Origin: Trichomonas vaginalis G3
Lineage: Eukaryota; Parabasalia; Trichomonadida; Trichomonadidae
Length of the DNA: 64,000 bases
Direction of reading: 5' to 3'
Assembly: GCF_026262505.1 (NCBI RefSeq)
Contig: NC_067207.1
Span: 7,324,252-7,388,251, forward strand
Of this stretch, positions 14,659 through 25,115 are shown in pieces; position 1 is the stretch's first letter; each line of letters opens with the position of its first letter. The notes under the pieces are model-generated. The model was given only the letters and a program-made list of their open reading frames with translations. It did not search any database and had not been told where the DNA came from. The position numbers and the translations under genes are program-made.

Positions 14659-14689
14659 ATTTTTCAAGCTTGACTTTTTACAATTTGAA
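14659..14689 (+). repeat. 31-bp direct repeat, right copy
   Basis: Identical to 13086-13116. Here it is coding: it covers the last codons and stop of the packaging-ATPase gene (…VQIVKSQA on the minus strand), so this is likely the original site and the left copy the duplicate. Confidence 0.75.
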
Positions 14690-15540
14690 CTTTGTTCGCG
14701 TAGATGTGAATTCTGAAAGAAGTATGAGGGTCTTGTATGACTTTGTACTTCTCCCAGAGTTCATGTCTGTCAAACTTACCTGCCATGGACTCTTTCATAA
14801 GTTCCATGAAATCGTCTTCGGACAATCCAGGGAAAAGTATGATATCAGTAAGTATTCTTTTAACATCCTTACTTAAACTCTTTGCTGTCTGTACACAAAT
14901 GACAACTGAGATGTTAAAGTGTCTGAGCTTCTTAAGAATTCGACACATGTCTTGTTCTCTGTTCTTTAACAAAGGATGAGAAGCAAAGTCATCTAAGATA
15001 AGAAGACATCTATGAGGGTAAGTCTTCCAATCGTAAGATTGCAATTTCTTCGAAATGTATTCTATCTCTTTCTGTTTGTTTCTGAAGTGTTTCTTCTCTA
15101 ATATTCTCTGCATTTCCTCATTTGTCTTTAAACTTCGAGTTTATATACTCATTTATAGCATTGTACTTCAAAACTCTTCTTTGGTTACTTCTTTATCCAA
15201 TCCAACAACTCAGAGTCTTTTATACATTACTAACTTAGACTTTTTTATAATATCTTTGAACGAATTGACGGTTTGGTCAAATTGACCAGAAGTACTACAA
15301 ATGACAACTAACTCATAGAATGGGTTCTTCTCATCTAGTTCTTGTTGTTGTGCAGCCATTTTAAGATAAGTGAAAGTCTTACCCGACCCAGGTGGTGCGA
15401 TTAGACCTGTTATACCATTCTGAGCAAATAAGAACTTGTCATGTATGGGTTTATCTGAAGCATTTTCCAACTCCCTCTTGTTCTTGTTTAAACATTTCTC
15501 AAATTTCTTGTCAATGTCAGCAAACTTTTTTTTCTAACAT
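14664..15540 (-). CDS. A32/FtsK-like packaging ATPase (broken)
   Basis: Broken, about two breaks. Walker A is GLIAPPGSGKT, followed by a strand ending ICSTSGQFD. Walker B is CLLILDDF, and a later strand ISVVICVQTAKSL is typical of the HerA/FtsK DNA-packaging family. It should pump DNA into the capsid. Its 3' end is the duplicated border of the cassette. Maverick 2 has a whole ATPase of the same type at 44999-45826. Confidence 0.85.
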
Positions 15541-15576
15541 ATTTTTAGAAAAATTAAAATTTTTATCTTTTTGAAA

Positions 15577-16060
15577 ATGTCTAGCGATTTCGCTATCTAT
15601 ATTCGAGACAAGCTTTTCGACAGCAAAACATCTGTCGACCATAAAATCTTACATAGTGTAAACAAGAAAGGTGAATTTGTTCTAAAGTTCTGTTTCTGGG
15701 AATATGACAAGAACCATAAAACATTAGGCAGAGAAGTCTTTAAGTTTGTCAATGACAGACTTGTTGACAGAGATGACGCCTCTTGGAGAGATGAAGTCCA
15801 ACAAAAAGTTCTTAGAATGCAAAGAAGACACATGCGCTGTTTCTTGAAGATGAAATAGAAAACAGAATAGATGAGCTATTAAAGGACAAAGAACTTTTAC
15901 ATAAATATAGTTGCGCCAAATTTGACATAACTCCACCAGAAGAAGAAGAAGAAGAAAGAAAAGAAAGAGAAAAAAGTAGAAGAGAAGAAAGGAAAAGAAA
16001 GTAGAAGAAGAGAAGAAAGAACCTGAACCAGTTCCAGAGAAAAAGAAATTTGACATGTAA
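15577..16060 (+). CDS. Unknown protein with Glu/Arg-rich tail (broken)
   Basis: Broken, about one or two breaks. The first 90 residues from the ATG (MSSDFAIYIRDKLF) look folded (FVLKFCFWEYDKNH). The end is a run of Glu then Lys/Arg (PPEEEEEERKEREKSRRE). It is divergent from the ATPase and overlaps no other gene. Function unknown. Confidence 0.45.
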
Positions 16061-16075
16061 AAATAAAATTTATTT

Positions 16076-16498
16076 TTAGAACATTTCTGGGTCAATGTCA
16101 ATGTTCTCTTCCTCTTTAGGAGCAAACACTGGCTTAGACTCTAAAAATCTTTTTACCCAATTTACCTTGAACTTCTACAACTTTAGACTCATAATATTCA
16201 TAGTCGTCTGCTTTCTTTGGTTCATAAGGTATAAACAAGTTTGTATGCTTTGCCTTCTTTAAGGTTTGAAAACCTTCTGTCAAAACTTTCTTTGACTGCT
16301 AACAAACCTTCTATGTCTAAGTCTTCAAATTTCGCACCATTTTTAGTCACAATAGCAAACTTAACTGGTTCGATGTTCCAAACTTTGCTGAATGAAGACT
16401 TTTCAAAAATGGTAGAAGTAAACATTCAAATAAGCGAATGGGTCTAGTTCTTCTTTGACTTCTGTCATGTACTTGTTGACTGAAATATATTTCGTCAT
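16076..16498 (-). CDS. Unknown protein beside the helicase (broken)
   Basis: Broken, about one to three breaks. The visible core VWNIEPVKFAIVTKNGAKFE and DLDIEGLLAVKESFDRRFS is beta-rich and about 140 residues overall, ending ENIDIDPEMF. Size and position next to a replication helicase would suit a single-stranded-DNA-binding or other replication accessory protein; this is a guess. Confidence 0.4.
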
Positions 16499-16535
16499 CT
16501 TTTCTATCGGATAAAAAAATATTTTTTTTTAAAAT

Positions 16536-17774
16536 TTACTCAGAAAAATTTTTCTTTGTATATACGCCATTCTGAACATCTAAAAGACTTTTGACATTTG
16601 CCAAGAATTACGTTTAGAAGCTGCCATATAACCATACTCTTGACAATATTGTTTATACGAATCGTACAATGACCTTTCATCTAATGACACAAAGTCAGTT
16701 TCATCTATGAACAGTTCATATACACTCTTGTTTGCTTCTAACAATGTTTGTCTTTCTTCGGTATGTGGAATTTGTCTTGGATTGAACTTAGAAATATCTA
16801 ATGTCATGAAATATGAGAACAAGTGGTTGTAAAAGTTAGGTCTGTCAAAGTTTCTGCTAAGTCGTCAAAATATTCTGTATCTTGCATATGAGAATCTGAC
16901 GTTCTGACAACTACATATCTTCTGTCAGAACTTTCTAACTTCATCGGAACAACATTGTTTGAAACCATGATTGAAGTTTGCAACATTTTCACAAACTCTT
17001 GGTCTTTATATTTTCTTTCAACAACTCCAACTTTGTCTGTTATAAGACTCTTCAAAGCATCTGAGTTTAAAACCTTTGTTGTATCTATTACTTTGAAGTT
17101 CGTTACATACTATAAGTTTCATATTCTCTATTGAAGAGTTAAATTTACCGCAGATGTTTTCTAAGTTTGTTCATATTAGGGTTCGATAGCCTCTAACAGT
17201 TTGCACAAAATATCTGTAAAGAAAGTGTTCTTACCAGTTCCTTGTTTTCCAATTATAATGAGAGCAGTTTCATTTTTAGCACTTGGATGTTGTAAGATGT
17301 TTGCAAACCAACATAAGATATACTCATAGACTCTTTCGTTTCCATTGCATTATAATTTCTTTGACATGGTCTAACCAAGCTTCTATAACATTTTCTTTCC
17401 ATTCTACTTGTTCGTATTTATATCCAGTGAAGATAGAAATAGAAGTTTGGGATGGTGTATAGAACTTTATACCTCGAACTGAAAAATCTTCTAACTTTGA
17501 CAATAAGATATCCCAAGCATCTAACATCTTCATTCCAACTTGTACAACTTTTATTTTCTTAAGTTTCTGTCTACATTTCTTGTTCAGACACTATTGTTGC
17601 TCTTGGTTTGTTAAAGACAACATCCCATTCTTTCATGACATAACATTCTGGGGCAGAGTCAACATAAATGACTAAACGTTTCAAATTCTCGACTGCTTTG
17701 TTATAGTCTCGAAATGGACAATATTTTCTGAATGCTTGGAAGTCATAAAAATCTGAAACATCTATTCTGTACAT
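16536..17774 (-). CDS. SF3 (D5-like) helicase (broken)
   Basis: Broken, about five breaks. A Walker A of the superfamily-3 kind (IIIGKQGTGKNTFF) lies in the middle. Further on, VSNNVVPMKLESSDRRYVVV matches the sensor/arginine region of viral D5 and plasmid helicases, with a C-terminal NPRQIPHTEERQTLLEANKS. The N-terminal region starts MYRIDVSDFYDFQAFRKYC. It unwinds DNA for replication. The end of the Maverick 3 segment in this window (63440-64000) is a decayed copy. Confidence 0.8.
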
Positions 17775-17803
17775 TTTTATAAAAATAAAAAAAAATATTT
17801 TTT

Positions 17804-18603
17804 TTATTCTTGACTTTGTTGTTGCATTTTGTTGCATTTGTTGTTCTTGAGCTATTTGTTGTTGAAGTTGTTCTTGTAATACAATACTTTCACCAGTTGC
17901 ATCTTCCAATTCGAAACTTTCTGCCGTCATTGACAAATACATAGGACATAAAAGTTTTACAGGAACAAAGTTTGCGTCAACTAAGGTTAAGTTTATGTTT
18001 GCTAAAGTGTTTGAGTTTACTAAAGCTGAAAACTCTGCATTCGAATGAACAATAGGCAAACCAGCAGAGAAAGTGTTGTTTATACGCATGAGTATCTTTT
18101 GGTCATAGTAGTTTCTGTCGACATTCGAATAGCACTTTGAACCTAAGTTTGAAACAATATATAAAATAGGTGTACTTAAAGTCAATGGAACAGACAAACC
18201 TTGTATGACACCTTTTCCTGTTATAGGAAACTGTTGGTAGTAAAAACCAGATATAAGTTTTGTATTATAGCTCATATCGTTTATAGTAAACTCAGTCGGA
18301 CATCCAAACATAATGAAACCTGCTCTAGTTGCAGCACATGTTACATCCGTCCTTAAAGTATTAAATAAGTCAACAAAAACCTGTTGGTGGTATATCTGAG
18401 TAAGTATCTTCAAAAGAAGTATTTTTACCATTCACAACAATAAAATCTTCTGGTGTCAAAAGAGCAAAACAGGCTTTAGTCGTCATCGTGTTTAAGGTCA
18501 GTTTACAATATCGTCCTTGAGGACTTTGTAAGTTTGTTGTTATAGAATTATATGACTCAGGGTTTTTAGTCGTAATAGTATAAACCACTATGTCTTCTGC
18601 CAT
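17804..18603 (-). CDS. Penton-like jelly-roll minor capsid candidate (broken)
   Basis: Broken, about two breaks. Beta-rich throughout (GRYCKLTLNTMTTKACFALL, FGCPTEFTINDMSYNTKLIS, ANINLTLVDANFVPVKLL), followed by a Gln-rich tail (EQLQQQIAQEQQ). Size and strand pattern fit the single-jelly-roll penton proteins of Polintons, as does its place in the capsid gene block. No diagnostic motif, so the call is by general shape. Confidence 0.5.
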
Positions 18604-18607
18604 TTAC

Positions 18608-19189
18608 TTAGCAAGTAAATTTTAATGAAATGTTGTGGTCGTCAAATATTTTTATGACGTCTGGGAAACTATACTTTAAGTTCAACGTTTCACCTCCTTT
18701 CATAACGTATATCTTGTCAATGACATTATATGAAACACCACAGCAACTAATGTCGGGTTCTATTTCTTTGATGTTTATATCGTCTGCCTCTGTCAAAAGT
18801 TTCAATAGTTCTTTCAAAATTTCATGAGGTGCGATGACATATGAGTTCACTTTTACAGGGTTGTGTTCGACCAAGTTTAACATTATACTTAAAGCTTGAC
18901 AAATCTTCTCCTGAGTTTGAAGTTTGTCTTTCAGTTGTTGGTAGTCGTTTCGAATATCTGCAACAGAACTTAAGTCTCTGCTAACTTCAGGATATGTTGG
19001 TTGTTCTTTTACAGGAACAATTGCTATACCATCTTCGTCTTCGTATGGTTTCCCCACTTCAACATCTCTGTCTTTGACATTGACAACAACACTTTGACTG
19101 TTTGTTTGAGTTGGTGAATTTAACTTCACATCTGCCACCGCCATTAAACCTTTTGAAACACTTACGCTTCTATTTTTCGGAAATGACAT
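18608..19189 (-). CDS. Conserved SCCG-motif protein (193 aa)
   Basis: Looks whole; start at MSFPKNRSVSVSKGLMA. A disordered N-terminal half is followed by helices and a C-terminal domain with DISCCGVSYNVIDKIYVM and a strand-rich end. The Maverick 2 gene at 43360-44027 ends with a similar DDEVSCCG… domain in the same capsid neighbourhood, so this is a core protein common to both lineages. Function unknown; probably virion-associated. Confidence 0.6.
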   Translation of the reverse strand: MSFPKNRSVSVSKGLMAVADVKLNSPTQTNSQSVVVNVKDRDVEVGKPYEDEDGIAIVPVKEQPTYPEVSRDLSSVADIRNDYQQLKDKLQTQEKICQALSIMLNLVEHNPVKVNSYVIAPHEILKELLKLLTEADDINIKEIEPDISCCGVSYNVIDKIYVMKGGETLNLKYSFPDVIKIFDDHNISLKFTC

Positions 19190-19207
19190 TTTACTTAGAA
19201 TAAAAAG
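19190..19207. promoter_or_regulatory. 18-bp bidirectional promoter
   Basis: The gap between divergent start codons reads TTTACTTAGAATAAAAAG, close to the 3200-3217 gap (ATTTTATCTAGAATAAAA). The same motif in two divergent gaps supports it as the promoter core. Confidence 0.5.
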
Positions 19208-19580
19208 ATGGACGTATTTGAGTATCTCTTCGAATTGAAGCAAAACAAAGTTTACACACACAAACAATACAAGTTCATTGACAGAGTAGTTCTTTACACA
19301 AACAATGGAAAATGTTATAGAATAGCAGTCTTTGCTGAACCAAAATATTTTCATAAAGCAAAGAAAGTTGGTATAACCGAGATGGTGAAAGTTCTTGAAG
19401 CAGACAAAAATATAACAACAAACTGACCGATATTTCTAAAGGTAAGTTTATAATACAATATTATATCAAAACTGGCGTACTGTCAATATTTGACGGAGAG
19501 AAGTCAGTTCAAGAACAACTTACTGACCTGCTGCCAAAATCTGCTCGATGGAAGCTGTCGTTATGCCAATCTGAGGAGCC
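19208..19580 (+). CDS. Small unknown protein (broken)
   Basis: Broken, about one or two breaks. Starts MDVFEYLFELKQNKVYTHKQ, with beta-like VVLYTNNGKCYRIAVF. The 3' boundary is approximate and overlaps the end of the convergent capsid gene. No family recognised. Confidence 0.4.
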
Positions 19581-21123
19581 CAGCAGGTTTCATCATCGAA
19601 CGAATCTTCAAAAGAGCATCTTCTGTGAAAAGTGCTATTGGTTTTGTAAACTTCTTTGCTCTCAGTTCATCTGGACCGTCTCTGTCACCAGTATATTGTA
19701 TTTGAACTGTACCAACAGTTGAAATACCACCCATAAAGTCTTCTGAGTCAGCAAATGGAATGCCAAGCCAAAGTTTGAACGGTCTCCATTTGTATATTGA
19801 GTTTTTTTGACCTCCTGTATGAGTTCCATACTTTCACATATGGCATAATAGAACTTTGCATTTCAGGGTTAATGTTGTTGTGAAGTTGTTGTTAAAGTTC
19901 ATAGCATCTAATGTCAAGTTGTATGACCTCATATCCTCAACTGTAGAATATTCTTCTCTTGGATAGTATTTGCCATCTATGTTTATATGGTATTTAATAC
20001 CAGGGTTGTAGAAGCAAGAATAGTCATTTATAGTTCGTCTGAACAGTACAAACATAGTATCTGCATGTTTCATTGCAGTTGTTAAAGCAATATCTGTTCT
20101 TGCACCTGGGTCAGCACTTTTTTCCAACTTCACCTGCAAAGTCTTTGACAGATATTTTGTATAGGGAACATAAGTGGAACTGCAATATATTTGGCAGCTA
20201 AAGCATTTGAAATATCTGGGTCCAACATATAGACTGCAAGTCTCTTTCTATTCTCTTGCATTCAAATTTTTCGCATGTAAACTTAACTGGGTCCCAAGCA
20301 GTTCCAGCAGCATTGAAATAATAGTTTACTTCATTGTTGAAGTTTGAGAAACCAAAGTCTAAGTCAACTTTGTCTTTGCAAAATTCGGCGAATGACGTTT
20401 GATTTGTTCCCTTTACGTCTGTAAGAGTGAATGGGTCTTGTGTTGGTGCAATGACTAAGTTATTTTTGCTTGGGGTGAGTTCGATAGAAATTTTTCCTGC
20501 CCAGTTTGGCAAGTATCTTAAAAACCTGAAGATGAGGAAAGATGACAAAGGAACTCTAAGTTTCAGTTTTACTTTGGTTACTGCTGCTGCAGTTTGTCCA
20601 GAAAGGTTAACATAAACTCCTGGAACGTTAGGGTCAAGTCTTCTTATTTTCTCAATAGTTGCATACTGGTCTGTTTGTTCTCTAGCTTGTGGTTGTACTG
20701 AGTTTCTCAAAGCGAACCATTCATAGTTTGCCCATGTTACTGTTTGAACTAAGTCAGAGTTAGAATATATCTTATATCCATGAAAACTTCTGGAGCATAT
20801 TGGTATCCGACATAGAAAATTCCATTGCAACCTTTCTTGTCAGACAACTTGGCAGAAGGTTTTATTTCAATGTCTTGTTCCACGTATAAGAAAGAGTTGT
20901 CAATAGAAATTATATGAAACCTGTCGCAAGCAATATCTACTGTTGTTGAAGAACCTTCTCCAAACTCACCTACGTTTCCATAAGAAACAGCAGTTGTATA
21001 TTCGTAAGTTCCAGGAACTATTTCTGACCTTCTAATGGCATTGTCGCATTCGTTATACCATTCGGAAACATTTCCATTCATAGCATCCAAAACTGTTGGC
21101 GTTATATTCTGAGCGGCGTACAT
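19561..21123 (-). CDS. Major capsid protein, double jelly-roll type (broken)
   Basis: Broken, about four breaks. The start MYAAQNITPTVLDAMNGNVS and the segments FHIISIDNSFLYVEQDIEI, GVYVNLSGQTAAAVTKVKL and ISIELTPSKNNLVIAP are beta-rich. Length (about 520 residues) and its neighbourhood (penton-like, SCCG protein, large core protein) fit the Polinton major capsid. Maverick 2 has a whole capsid protein of similar length at 45851-47494, with little direct similarity, as expected for distant lineages. Confidence 0.65.
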
Positions 21124-21155
21124 TTCATATGAGTAAAAATATAGAATAGTTGGAT

Positions 21156-24100
21156 TTATATGTCATAATAGAACCCACTCCGACCAAGCTTTACTTTCTT
21201 CCTGACTGAGTTTTTAACTCTTCTTTTTCCTTCATTGCCCTCTGCTTGAAGTTGTTGCATCTTTGCATTATGTTCATCTAGTATGTTGCAAATTTCCCAT
21301 GTCCTTTTTGCCTTTTGGCTCTGGTCGCCCATCTCAGGTAACCTATATCCTAGAAAGAGTTTGTCATAGTCTGTATTTGAGTCTTCGCGTATTGTTTGCA
21401 TGACTCTTTCCTGAGTTTCCGGTTCAAGCTCTTCAAACAGTGCCTGTCCATATGGAATATGCTCGTTTCCAAATATATGTTTTTGTAGCCATTCTGGTTT
21501 TCTTTCCATGTTACCAACTATATCTTTTGTGAATGGGAAAGCTTCTACCCAATCTTTCAGTCTTGCGTCGTTTATTTCTGTAGTTGGTTTTATTTTGTCA
21601 AGGAACATGTTTTTCAATACTAACATTTCATTTGGTACTGTCCATTTGAGTTTTCTTAAATATTCATCCCTTCTCGGTTCATTGTCTGCAAAGTAAGTTT
21701 TTATGACATTTTGTAAACTTTCGTTTGCAAGGTCATGTACAATAGGTTCTCTTCCTTCTCTGTCCATAACTTTCTTTCTAAACTCTTCACCAAATATACC
21801 ATCTCTATGGTTCTGTGTAGTTCTTTGAGATAAATGTTCTAGAACGTCAGGTGTTATATTTCCATCAGCCATGTTCATTTCATACTGGTCCAAAATATCT
21901 GCATCTTTCATATCTTTCAATGGCATTAAAGCCGCGCTTAAAATACCAGCTATATCTGGTTCACCATTGACTTCCATTGCGTCTACAACTTCTTGGAATT
22001 GAGGTTGTAAGTTTATGAACCACCTATCCGGGTTAGCTTTATGACCCCATCTCATTGTAGTTCCATCGTCTGCAGAAACAAAAGTAGGTTTGTTTCCATC
22101 TTGGTTAGGTTCTGAATGAACTTTAAACAATGTTTCATTTCTATATGTTTTCTTGAAATTTAACCTTTTATTTTCACCGAGTTCATCCGAAGATTGAACG
22201 TTAAATGCTCGTAAGTAAAAAGGGTTGTTGTATTTGTGTACATTTTCTTTCAGTGCTTCCATTCTATGCTGAATATTTTCATCTGGTGCTGGAGTCTTTT
22301 GTATGTCGGCAAACATTTTTCGATATTCTTCTACTATGTCAGCCGAATTTTTTTTAGACTCTTGGAAATATTCCATATTCTCCGCATACTCTTGTTGAGG
22401 GTCAAGATTTTTCGGCTGTTCCAAATCTTCATCTAGTTCTGTGAAGTTAGTTTCCAAAGGAAGGACTTGTTCGTTTCCTTCAGGCTCTTCTAGCTGTTGT
22501 TGCTGAACTATTTCTTCCATGTCTGGTTGTATCTGAACTTCTTCCTGTGGAGTTTCTTGTACCTCATCTGCTGGCATTTCATATATTCCGAGACCGTTTT
22601 CAACAATTTCCCTATCTACGTCATCCGCATTCATAAGCTTTTGTTCTTTCGTTCCGTCTCTATTTTTTACGCGTTTCATGACGAAAGTTGAATTGTCATT
22701 TAGCTCTGACATCAAATATCTCGGAGTAAATTCATCCATGTCATTTGGATGATATGCTATTAAATCATATCCCTTAGCGAGCTTGTATTTTCCAGGTTTG
22801 AGATTATATCCGTTTTGGTGCTGAGCCATAAAGCTAAATAGGTTCGGGTCAGTATTTCCATCCTTGAACTTTCTAATAGCTTCTTTATATCTGTCACTAA
22901 AGTCAACAGTATCTGGGAAACCACACTCTTCTTTAAGCATTTTTAAGAATTCTTGGTTTCCTTGTTCTCTACTTCTTTTATGTCCTTGCTCTGTTTGTGG
23001 TTGTTGTTGTGCAGGGTTTTGAACTGTTGGTTGCTGTGCTGGTTGTTGTGCTGGATTTTGAACTGTTGGTTGTTGTGTTGGTTGTTGTTGTTGTTGTTGT
23101 GCAGGGTTTTGAACTGTTGGTTGTTGTGTTGGTTTTGGTGCATGCCTGTGTCTATGTCCATGTGACGATGTAAATGTTTTAGGTAGTCCTGGTGCAGGTG
23201 CTTCTCTTGGAGGGTTTGGTGGTATATAAGTTCCACCAGCTGGCACATATGTTCCATCTGCAGCGTAATGTCCTACCTGACTTTTCGTTTTTAAGAAAGC
23301 ATTTACTAGGTCTGTTTTGGTCTGTTGTAACTCTTTTTCTTGACTTTTCACAACAGTTGCTCTAACGGCGTCATAGGCACTTTGAACTGCCTGTCTCGTT
23401 TGCTGCATCTGTTATTTTCGTCATATTTTGTGCTACTTCTTTTAACTCTTTGTCGAAACCTTCAGACTTCAGTTTCTTTCCAGATGAGAAGTCGTTCACT
23501 TGTTTCACCTTACTATGAAGAGCTTCGAAGGCGTTCTTAAAGTCAGCATTTGTTAAAGCTTCATTTGAACTGTCTTCATCCGCTTGTATTTTTGTCCTTA
23601 TTGACCCTATGAGTTGGGCTGCTTTAGCGTTGGCTTGGGCATCTAACCAGTCATTGTTAGCTTTTATATATTCTGCGCTTTTCATTGCCTTTTGCATGGC
23701 TGCGTCGTTATTTTTACTTTCTTGTGCTAAGTTTTCATACTGTACGGTTTGGTTTTGCAACTGTAAAAGTTTTCTGCCTTTACATTTGCTTCAACTTCTT
23801 TTTTATACTCATCGCTATCCATATATGTCTTCAGGGCTTTTTGTTTTATCTCTTCATCTTTCAGTACTTTATATTGAGTAGTATGGTTTTTCAAATTTAT
23901 GACATCTTGTTCCATTTTTGCTACTTCTGTTGCTTTTTCTGACACTTTTTTCGCATATTCCTCTGTACTTAGTTCTTTCAGTTGTTCTTCTTTCTTCTTT
24001 TTCTCTACGTTTAACTCATTGAGTTTCTTTGTGTGTCTGTCATATTCTAGTTTCTTTTCGTTTTCACTTATTTGCTTCTGTATGTCTATGTTTGACTTTT

Positions 24101-24398
24101 TGACATCTGATATTTGATTTTTGAGTGAACTCAAATTCATTTGACTTTGAGGGTTATAGGCTGTTCCGTCTGCAGCTCCACCATAGCCTGCCATTTTCGC
24201 TAAAAGTGCCGCTCTTAAACCTCCACTCTGTGCACCAAGAACTCGGTTTAAAAGCATAGGATTGCTTGACATTTGTTGCAACATAGTGGGGTCATTCAGC
24301 ATTTGTTGTTGCAACTGTTGTTGTGGTGTCAGTTTTACTATTGGATGTTTCAATGCTCTCTTCCTCTTACGTATATTCTTACGTAGCTTACGTGGCAT
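21156..24398 (-). CDS. Large Gln-rich core or scaffold protein (broken)
   Basis: Broken, about two breaks; a gene of roughly 1,080 codons, the largest in Maverick 1. It has a very basic N terminus (MPRKLRKNIRKRKRALKH), coiled coils (KKLEYDRHTKKLNELNVEKK), and a Pro/Gln repeat zone (QQPTVQNPAQQ repeated four times, near 23000-23120). A long acidic to mixed C-terminal region ends KKVKLGRSGFYYDI. Basic ends suggest DNA or capsid contact; a scaffold, core or tegument-like role is inference. No counterpart is recognised in Maverick 2. Confidence 0.6.
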
Positions 24399-24628
24399 TT
24401 TAAGTGAAGTTAAAAAGCGGTTTTTGACAGATGTTTATATGACACTTTTTGTTCAGCACAAAAAACTACTCGGTCAAACTGTTGTCAGTTTTGTAAAATA
24501 ACCGTCTTATCTCATTCTATAAGGGGGAAAAGGCTTCTCAAAGTATACTTCCTTGGAACGCCTGTAACTTTTCCTGTAGCGACGATAGACCCTTACTTGT
24601 CCGGACAAAGTTATACTAAACATCTTCA
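24399..24628. other. Right subterminal non-coding segment of Maverick 1
   Basis: No gene seen. It contains one ATGACACTTTTT, the inverted form of the AAAAAGTGTCAT leader, just upstream of the large core gene, and somewhat more G/C than the flanks. Confidence 0.4.
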
Positions 24629-24694
24629 GGGCTAGAGGGCACGAAGTGCCTGGAGGCCCCACTACCTTTTTTTTTTTTTTTTTTTTTTTTTTTT
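24629..24694 (-). repeat. Right TIR of Maverick 1
   Basis: Inverted copy of 650-710: GGGCTAGAGGGCACGAAGTG and on to CCACTACC, followed by 28 T. The hairpin GGCAC/GTGCC is retained at 24638-24650. Confidence 0.85.
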
Positions 24695-24893
24695 CCATCC
24701 TCTAAAATTCGATAATCTATTTTATCTGGTTTTACTTGTTGGGTCATTTATGTAAGAATAAAAAAATAAATTATTTTAAAAATAACTTTAATTTTTTTAA
24801 TGGTTTATAAATAAATATATTTTAATGCATCGTCTATATATAGATGTAACAAAAAAAGTCACAAAACCCATCATATCCTACTACTTCAATGAG
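24695..24893. mobile_element. Terminal relic of an older Maverick (lineage 2-like)
   Basis: Positions 24852-24893 match about 40 of 44 bases of the outer end of Maverick 2 (AAAGTCAC..AACCCATC..ATCCTACTACTTC). Inside lies a minus-strand start (MTQQVKPDKIDYRILEDG) with the leader TTTTTTATTCTTACATAAAT, identical to the one before the Maverick 2 polymerase. The frame runs straight into the poly-T end of Maverick 1, so Maverick 1 appears to have inserted into, or recombined with, this relic. Confidence 0.6.
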
Positions 24894-25115
24894 CAATTTT
24901 TTTATTCGTCTTCCAATCGATATCGTATTCTTCGTTCTTTTTCAATAAGAAAAATGTCTTAGAATATCGGCGTTCTGTATCAAATTTGAGCATTCAGATT
25001 TTGACATTATCATGATACAGTCATTACATGTGCAATATCAATGCAGCAAACCAAAATTCACCTAGTCTATCGCTATTTCATTCTGATTCCAAGAAATTTT
25101 TTTTTTCAAAAAATC
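24894..25115. other. Upstream region of the ankyrin gene
   Basis: AT-rich, no gene. A TCATTCT at 25078 fits the trichomonad initiator consensus (TCA followed by pyrimidine-rich bases) about 35 bases before the start codon; this is a loose match. Confidence 0.3.

Larger units (their letters stand above)
650..24694. mobile_element. Maverick/Polinton element 1 (fossil, about 24 kb)
   Basis: Bounded by matching inverted termini. It carries an adenine methyltransferase, integrase, PolB-like polymerase, SF3 helicase, packaging ATPase, major capsid, a penton-like candidate, a tail-fibre-like protein and many small genes on both strands. It is broken overall: about eight or nine genes carry one or more breaks, roughly fifteen to twenty in all, while many small genes look whole. 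Only a few percent divergence from Maverick 3 over the shared left 9 kb suggests a young family. A second mobile cassette (13117-14658) sits inside it. No clear target-site duplication was found. Confidence 0.92.

Noticed and set aside
22943-23257. Asn/Gln/His-rich minus-strand frame
   Set aside because: Out-of-frame reading of the Pro/Gln repeat region of the large core gene.
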